Positions 36,495 through 41,388 of a DNA stretch of 41,388 bases are shown piece after piece. How positions within the stretch are numbered: the stretch's first letter is position 1; each line of letters starts with the position of its first letter. The stretch is from Alphaproteobacteria bacterium. Lineage in GTDB: Bacteria; Pseudomonadota; Alphaproteobacteria; GCA-2731375. A program made the position numbers and the translations under genes. The stretch lies in the NCBI GenBank assembly GCA_030747035.1, contig JASLLM010000005.1, positions 1 to 41,388 of the forward strand. Direction: 5' to 3'. The notes under the pieces were generated by a model. That model worked only from the letters and a program-made list of their open reading frames with translations. It was not told the DNA's origin and did no database searches.

Positions 36495-37732
36495 TCGCCG
36501 ACCAGGCGTTCCATGATCCCACGCACGGCGTCACTATCGATTTTCGCCAGGGTTTCCGAGATGAAGGCGGTCATCAGAAGTTGCCGGGCTTCATCCTCGG
36601 GAATGCCGCGGGAGCGCAGATAGAACAGGCCGGTCTCGTCCAACTCGCCGGCGGTGGCGCCGTGGCTGCATTTGACGTCGTCGGCCAAAATCTGCAATTC
36701 CGGCTTGCTGTCGATTTCCGCCTCATCCGACAACAGCAATGTCTTGTTCAATTGATGCCCTTCGATGCCCTGGGCGTCCGGCCGCACCGTGATCTTGCCC
36801 TGGAAGACCGCGTGCGCGTGGTCGTCGAGAATACCGCGATAATCCTGCTGGCTGTTGGTGGCGCCCACCGCATGATCCATCTGAATGGCGTTGTCGCAAT
36901 GTTGCTTGCCGCGCAAAAGATAGACACCGTTCAGGGCCGCCTCCGCACCTACGCCCTGCAGGGCCATATGAATTTCACTGCGCACCAGTTGGCCGCCCAG
37001 GTTCAGATCAAAGTTTTCCAACCGGGCGCCGTCTTGCAACTGTCCGGCCAGGGTCGCGATGTGGCTGGACCCGGATGCATCCTGCTGGATCTTGTAACGT
37101 TGCAGTTTTGCCCCTGCCGCCGCCTCAACTTCCGTTACGGCATTGATGAAATAGCCGCCACCGCCCAGCCCCAGATAATGTTCGACCACCGTGGCCTGGG
37201 CACCGGCGCCGGCCAGGATCAGGTTGCGGGGATAGCTGGCGCCCCCATCGGACAGAAACAGAATCTCGATCGGCCGTGACACGCTAATACCCGGATCAAT
37301 CGCCAGGACATAGCCATCCCGGCTCAGGGCCTGGTTCAAGGCCGGCAGGGGCAACTCCTGCCCCTGGGCAAGTTTGCCCATGTGGCCGGCCAGCAGCCCG
37401 GGGTTTTCCGCCATTGTCTCGGCCATGCCCGCCAGCCTGACGCCATCGGGCAGGTCATCCGCGCTGCCTTGCAAGACGCCGTTGCTGAATACCAGCCGAT
37501 GACTGTCCTGAAGTAGGGCCGGGGGCGTATCGCCCACGGGTGCGGTGTCGAGCGCGAACAATTGTTCCTGCACGGGCTTCAGATTGGTATAGCGCCATTC
37601 CTCAACCTTGCGGTCGGGCAATCCGGCGGCTGAGAACCGCGCAGCCGCCGCTTGCCGCAGATCCGCCAGCCAGGCCGGTCCGGCCTTTGGCAGATGCGCG
37701 GCGAATTGCGCCTGATAGGCTTCCATTGCCAT
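36479..37732 (-). CDS. sufD: Fe-S cluster assembly protein SufD
   Basis: KVEEWRYTNLKPV, MDHAVGATNSQQDYRGILDDHAHAVFQGKITV and VKCSHGATAGELDETGLFYLRSRGIPEDEARQLL. Confidence 0.94.
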   Translation of the reverse strand: MAMEAYQAQFAAHLPKAGPAWLADLRQAAAARFSAAGLPDRKVEEWRYTNLKPVQEQLFALDTAPVGDTPPALLQDSHRLVFSNGVLQGSADDLPDGVRLAGMAETMAENPGLLAGHMGKLAQGQELPLPALNQALSRDGYVLAIDPGISVSRPIEILFLSDGGASYPRNLILAGAGAQATVVEHYLGLGGGGYFINAVTEVEAAAGAKLQRYKIQQDASGSSHIATLAGQLQDGARLENFDLNLGGQLVRSEIHMALQGVGAEAALNGVYLLRGKQHCDNAIQMDHAVGATNSQQDYRGILDDHAHAVFQGKITVRPDAQGIEGHQLNKTLLLSDEAEIDSKPELQILADDVKCSHGATAGELDETGLFYLRSRGIPEDEARQLLMTAFISETLAKIDSDAVRGIMERLVGEWMAA

Positions 37733-37735
37733 GAC

Positions 37736-38500
37736 CTAGGCCGCCTCCGTCCCGGAGACGAATGCGCCATAGCCTTTTTCCTCCAGCTCCAGCGCCAGTT
37801 CCTTACCGCCCGACCGGGCGATCCGGCCGTGCGCGAGGACATGCACATAGTCCGGCACGATGTAATCCAACAGGCGTTGATAATGGGTGATCACCAGCAT
37901 GGAACGCTTCGGCCCGCGCAGAGCATTGACGCCCTCCGCCACCACCTTCAGGGCATCGATGTCCAGGCCGCTGTCGGTCTCGTCCAGCACCGCGAAATGG
38001 GGCTCCAACAAAGCCATTTGCAGGATCTCGTTGCGCTTTTTTTCGCCACCGGAAAAGCCAACGTTGACGCCCCGGCGCAGCATATCGTCGCTGATATTGA
38101 GCGCCTTGGTGTGTACCCGCAGGCGCTTCATGAACTGCACCGCATCCAGTTCATCCTGGCCGCGCTGGCGGCGTACCGCGTTCAGTGCGGTCTTCAGAAA
38201 GGTGGTGGAAGATACACCCGGCAATTCGACAGGATATTGAAAGCCCAGGAAGATGCCTTCCGCTGCCCGTTCCTCGATGGACAATTCGCTCAAGTCCCGG
38301 CCCCGGTAGGTGATCGTGCCGGCGGTGACGTCATAGCCGTCGCGCCCCGAAAGCACATAGGACAGGGTGCTCTTGCCCGAGCCGTTGGGCCCCATGATGG
38401 CGTGCACTTCGCCCTCACCGATACTCAGGTCGATGCCCTTGAGGATCTCCTTGCCGTCCACGTCAGCGTGCAGGCCCTTAATTTCCAGCATATTCGTCAT
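37736..38500 (-). CDS. sufC: Fe-S cluster assembly ATPase SufC
   Basis: IMGPNGSGKSTLSYVLSGRDGYDVTAGTI, VGFSGGEKKRNEILQMALLEPHFAVLDETDSGLDIDAL. Confidence 0.95.
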   Translation of the reverse strand: MTNMLEIKGLHADVDGKEILKGIDLSIGEGEVHAIMGPNGSGKSTLSYVLSGRDGYDVTAGTITYRGRDLSELSIEERAAEGIFLGFQYPVELPGVSSTTFLKTALNAVRRQRGQDELDAVQFMKRLRVHTKALNISDDMLRRGVNVGFSGGEKKRNEILQMALLEPHFAVLDETDSGLDIDALKVVAEGVNALRGPKRSMLVITHYQRLLDYIVPDYVHVLAHGRIARSGGKELALELEEKGYGAFVSGTEAA

Positions 38501-38503
38501 GTC

Positions 38504-39961
38504 CTAGCCCGCGCTGCCTTCCAATGAGATACCAACCAGTTTCTGCGCTTCCACCGCGAACTCCATGGGCAGTTCCTGCAGGACCTGCTTGCAGAAGCCG
38601 TTGACGATCATGGACAGCGCCTCTTCATCCGACAGGCCGCGCTGGCGGCAATAGAACAATTGATCCTCGGAGATCTTCGCCGTCGTCGCCTCATGCTCGA
38701 TCTGGGCCGTGCGGTTGCGGTTCTCGATATAGGGCACCGTATGGGCGCCGCATTTGTCGCCGATCAGCAGGCTGTCGCATTGGGTGTAATTGCGCCCGCC
38801 CTTGGCACCGGGCTGCATGCGTACCAAGCCGCGATAGGTGCTCTGGCTGCGCCCGGCGGAGATGCCTTTGGCGATGATGGTCGAGGAGGTGTTCTCGCCG
38901 ATATGGATCATCTTGGTGCCCGTGTCGGCCTGCTGCAGATTATTGGTGATGGCGACGGAGTAGAATTCCCCGATCGAGTTGTCGCCCTGCAAAATACAGC
39001 TGGGGTACTTCCAGGTAACGGCGGAGCCGGTTTCCACCTGGGTCCAGGAAACCTTGGAATTGCGGCCCCTACACGCCGCCCGCTTGGTCACGAAATTGTA
39101 GATCCCGCCATTGCCGTTTTCGTCGCCGGGATACCAGTTCTGCACCGTGGAATACTTGATCTCCGCATCGTCCAGCAGCACCAGTTCAACCACGGCGGCA
39201 TGCAACTGGTTCTCGTCCCGTTGCGGCGCGGTGCAGCCTTCCAGGTAGGAGACATAGCTGCCTTCATCGGCGACGATCAGGGTGCGTTCGAACTGCCCCG
39301 TATTGGCCTGATTGATGCGGAAATAGGTGGACAGTTCCATGGGGCAGCGCACGCCCTTGGGAATGTAGACGAAGGAGCCGTCGGTAAAGACGGCGGAGTT
39401 CAGCGTGGCATAGAAATTGTCGGAATAGGGTACGACGGAGCCGAGATATTTTTGTACCAGCTCCGGATGCTCGCGCACCGCTTCCGAGATCGGGCAGAAG
39501 ATCACCCCGGCCTTGGCCAGTTCCTTCCTAAAGGTAGTGGCGACGGAGACGCTATCGAATACCGCGTCCACCGCGACGCCGGCCAGCATTTGCTGTTCGT
39601 GCAGGGGAATGCCCAGCTTTTCATAGGTACGCAGCAGTTCCGGGTCGACCTCGTCCAGGCTTTTCGGCCCATCCTCCTTGGATTTTGGCGCGGCGTAATA
39701 ATAGGCGTCCTGAAAATCGATCTCCGGATATTCGACCTTGGCCCAGGATGGTTCTTCCATCTGCAGCCAGCGGCGATAGGCGCGCAGACGCCATTCCAAC
39801 AGCCACTCCGGCTCCTCCTTCTTGGCGGAGATGAAGCGGATGATGTCTTCGTTCAGGCCCTTGGGCGCCAGTTCGGTATCGATATCGGTGACGAAGCCGT
39901 ACTTGTACTTATCCCCGGCGATCGAGGAGACCTGATCCGCGGTTTCGCTGGTATAGCTCAT
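38504..39961 (-). CDS. sufB: Fe-S cluster assembly protein SufB
   Basis: [71 protein letters not shown]. Confidence 0.96.
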   Translation of the reverse strand: MSYTSETADQVSSIAGDKYKYGFVTDIDTELAPKGLNEDIIRFISAKKEEPEWLLEWRLRAYRRWLQMEEPSWAKVEYPEIDFQDAYYYAAPKSKEDGPKSLDEVDPELLRTYEKLGIPLHEQQMLAGVAVDAVFDSVSVATTFRKELAKAGVIFCPISEAVREHPELVQKYLGSVVPYSDNFYATLNSAVFTDGSFVYIPKGVRCPMELSTYFRINQANTGQFERTLIVADEGSYVSYLEGCTAPQRDENQLHAAVVELVLLDDAEIKYSTVQNWYPGDENGNGGIYNFVTKRAACRGRNSKVSWTQVETGSAVTWKYPSCILQGDNSIGEFYSVAITNNLQQADTGTKMIHIGENTSSTIIAKGISAGRSQSTYRGLVRMQPGAKGGRNYTQCDSLLIGDKCGAHTVPYIENRNRTAQIEHEATTAKISEDQLFYCRQRGLSDEEALSMIVNGFCKQVLQELPMEFAVEAQKLVGISLEGSAG

Positions 39962-40413
39962 TTGGCGAGTTCTTCCGGCGTCGGTTCAAAGGCAAAGGGT
40001 CGGGGCATCATTTCCGCCAGGCTGACACTTTCCAAAGCGCCCTGGATGGCCTGATTGACCTGGTTCCAGTTGCCGCTCATGGAACAGAGCGTCATGGAGC
40101 CGCAGGTGGTATCGGAACCGTCAACACAGGCGGTCAGGGCGATGGGTCCCTCCAGCGCGGTGATGATTTCCGCCATGGTGACGTCCCCGGCCGCCCGGTC
40201 CAGGCTGTAGCCGCCGCCCGCACCCCGGTGGGAGGTCAGAATGCCGGCCTTGGACAACTGTTTCATCAGTTTCGAGACCGAGGGCAGGGGCACGCCGGAA
40301 TCCTGCGCCATCTGCACGGCGGTCACGACCTTGGCGTCACGCCCCTCGTCATGGCCGGCCATATGGCTCAGCATGACAACGGCGTAATCGGTCATCTTAT
40401 TGAGGCGGATCAT
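39958..40413 (-). CDS. Rrf2-family transcriptional regulator of the suf operon
   Basis: [20 protein letters not shown]-terminal w[58 protein letters not shown] with three Cys (possible Fe-S ligands). ATGA overlap with sufB. Confidence 0.93.
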   Translation of the reverse strand: MIRLNKMTDYAVVMLSHMAGHDEGRDAKVVTAVQMAQDSGVPLPSVSKLMKQLSKAGILTSHRGAGGGYSLDRAAGDVTMAEIITALEGPIALTACVDGSDTTCGSMTLCSMSGNWNQVNQAIQGALESVSLAEMMPRPFAFEPTPEELAK

Positions 40414-40449
40414 AGTCTTCCCCGCAATCAGGACTAAATTGGTACTGTT

Positions 40450-40477
40450 TACATAGCGGAATGCGCAATGAAGTCAA
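40450..40477 (-). promoter_or_regulatory. Predicted promoter of the rrf2-suf operon
   Basis: Minus strand TTGACT (40477..40472), 16-nt spacer, TATGTA (40455..40450), 37 nt upstream of the rrf2 start. Confidence 0.5.
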
Positions 40478-40588
40478 GCGGCAAGCTGCCGCAGCCAGAA
40501 ATCGCCTCCCGCATCATCGCGCCTTTGCTTTTAGCGCTTCTTTGTTGTTAGAAGGTTAGCGATCTGTTGCTGTTTCGGAACCGTATTG

Positions 40589-41388
40589 ATGTCGTATCGT
40601 CTGCTCCGCCGGGTGCTTGCCACTGCCGTTTTATGGACCGTTGTCTCGTTGCCGGCCGCGGCGGCGGAAAAGCCCTTGTTCGAACTGGGCCTGGCGGGCG
40701 GCGCGGGCTATCTGCCCGACTACCCAGGCGCGGGGCAGAATCATTTCAACGGTATCGCCCTGCCGTTTCCCATCTATCGCGGCGAATTCTTCCGTTCCGA
40801 CAGCAAGGGGTTGCTGCGGGGACGCCTGATCCATAGTAGCGATTTTGAGCTGGATATCTCGCTCTCCGGCTCGCTTGATGCCGATTCCGATGATAACGAC
40901 GCCCGACGGGGCATGCCGGATCTAGACTATCTGGCCGAACTGGGCCCGCGCCTGCAATGGACCTTCGCCCGGGCCGCGCGCTGGGCCAAGATGGATTTGG
41001 AATTGCCCGTGCGGGCGGTGTTTTCGACCGATTTATCCGATGTTGAGCATCGTGGTTTCCTGCTGGAGCCACAAATCGCCTATCAGCACGATAATTTTCT
41101 TGGCAACGGCAGCAAGTTGAAGCTGGGCCTGTCCGCCGTCTTTGCCGATGAAATCCTGCAGGATTATTTCTACGAAGTGACCGCGCCCTTCGCCACCGCC
41201 GCCCGGCCGGCCTATGACGGGCAGGGGGGGTACCTGGGCAGCAAGCTGCGTCTTGTTATCCAGCACCCCCTGGGCAAGCGTCTGCGGTTTTTCCTGGCCG
41301 GTGATCTGAACTCCCACCACGGCGCGGCCAACGAGGATAGCCCGCTGCTGCGCGAAAAGCTGACTTTCGGCGCCGGCCTGGGCCTGAT
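40589..41388 (+). CDS. MipA/OmpV family outer membrane protein, 3'-truncated by window end
   Basis: Open from ATG 40589 to the window end: MSYRLLRRVLATAVLWTVVSLPAAAAEKPLFELGLAGGAGYLPDYPGAGQNHFNGIALPFPIYRGEFFRSD... with signal peptide. Absent from the ORF track because it has no stop in the window. Confidence 0.85.
   Translation, partial: MSYRLLRRVLATAVLWTVVSLPAAAAEKPLFELGLAGGAGYLPDYPGAGQNHFNGIALPFPIYRGEFFRSDSKGLLRGRLIHSSDFELDISLSGSLDADSDDNDARRGMPDLDYLAELGPRLQWTFARAARWAKMDLELPVRAVFSTDLSDVEHRGFLLEPQIAYQHDNFLGNGSKLKLGLSAVFADEILQDYFYEVTAPFATAARPAYDGQGGYLGSKLRLVIQHPLGKRLRFFLAGDLNSHHGAANEDSPLLREKLTFGAGLGL

Noticed and set aside
38660-40054. 464-aa plus-strand ORF antisense to sufB
   Set aside because: sufB is unmistakable on the other strand; the plus ORF has no recognisable motif.
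1-41388. Defence system, prophage, integron or transposon
   Set aside because: No transposase, integrase, phage structural, restriction-modification, toxin-antitoxin or cas-like motifs were recognised in any listed ORF.

Overview
This is a 41.4 kb, GC-rich, gene-dense window. Its gene content and order look alphaproteobacterial; that taxon is inferred from synteny, not tested. Blocks from start to end: (1) the 3' end of an mtnA-type sugar-1-phosphate isomerase, a fused class II aldolase/SDR, and a convergent ribokinase-like gene; (2) three tandem acyl-CoA dehydrogenases; (3) an adenylate cyclase/TPR protein, xthA, erpA and dGTPase; (4) the conserved argS-SPOR-nagZ-scpA-scpB-tatA-tatB-tatC block; (5) a livG-like ATPase whose N-terminus is replaced by a truncated methyltransferase domain, followed by livF with no permease genes; (6) an accessory catabolic region with an IlvD/Edd dehydratase, a cyclase-family gene interrupted by an in-frame TAG, a cupin, GFA, sulfatase, DUF1028, otnK/otnC-like genes and a cysteine-dioxygenase-like cupin; (7) a two-copy hairpin intergenic repeat; (8) a molybdopterin oxidoreductase paired with an lsrF-like aldolase; (9) a complete minus-strand suf operon with an Rrf2 regulator; (10) a MipA/OmpV-like gene cut by the window end. 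The strongest anomalies are the methyltransferase::LivG chimera (junction about 19941-19961), the amber codon at 23417-23419, and the mtnA-aldolase/SDR arrangement. I found no CRISPR array, rRNA, tRNA, transposase or phage genes.
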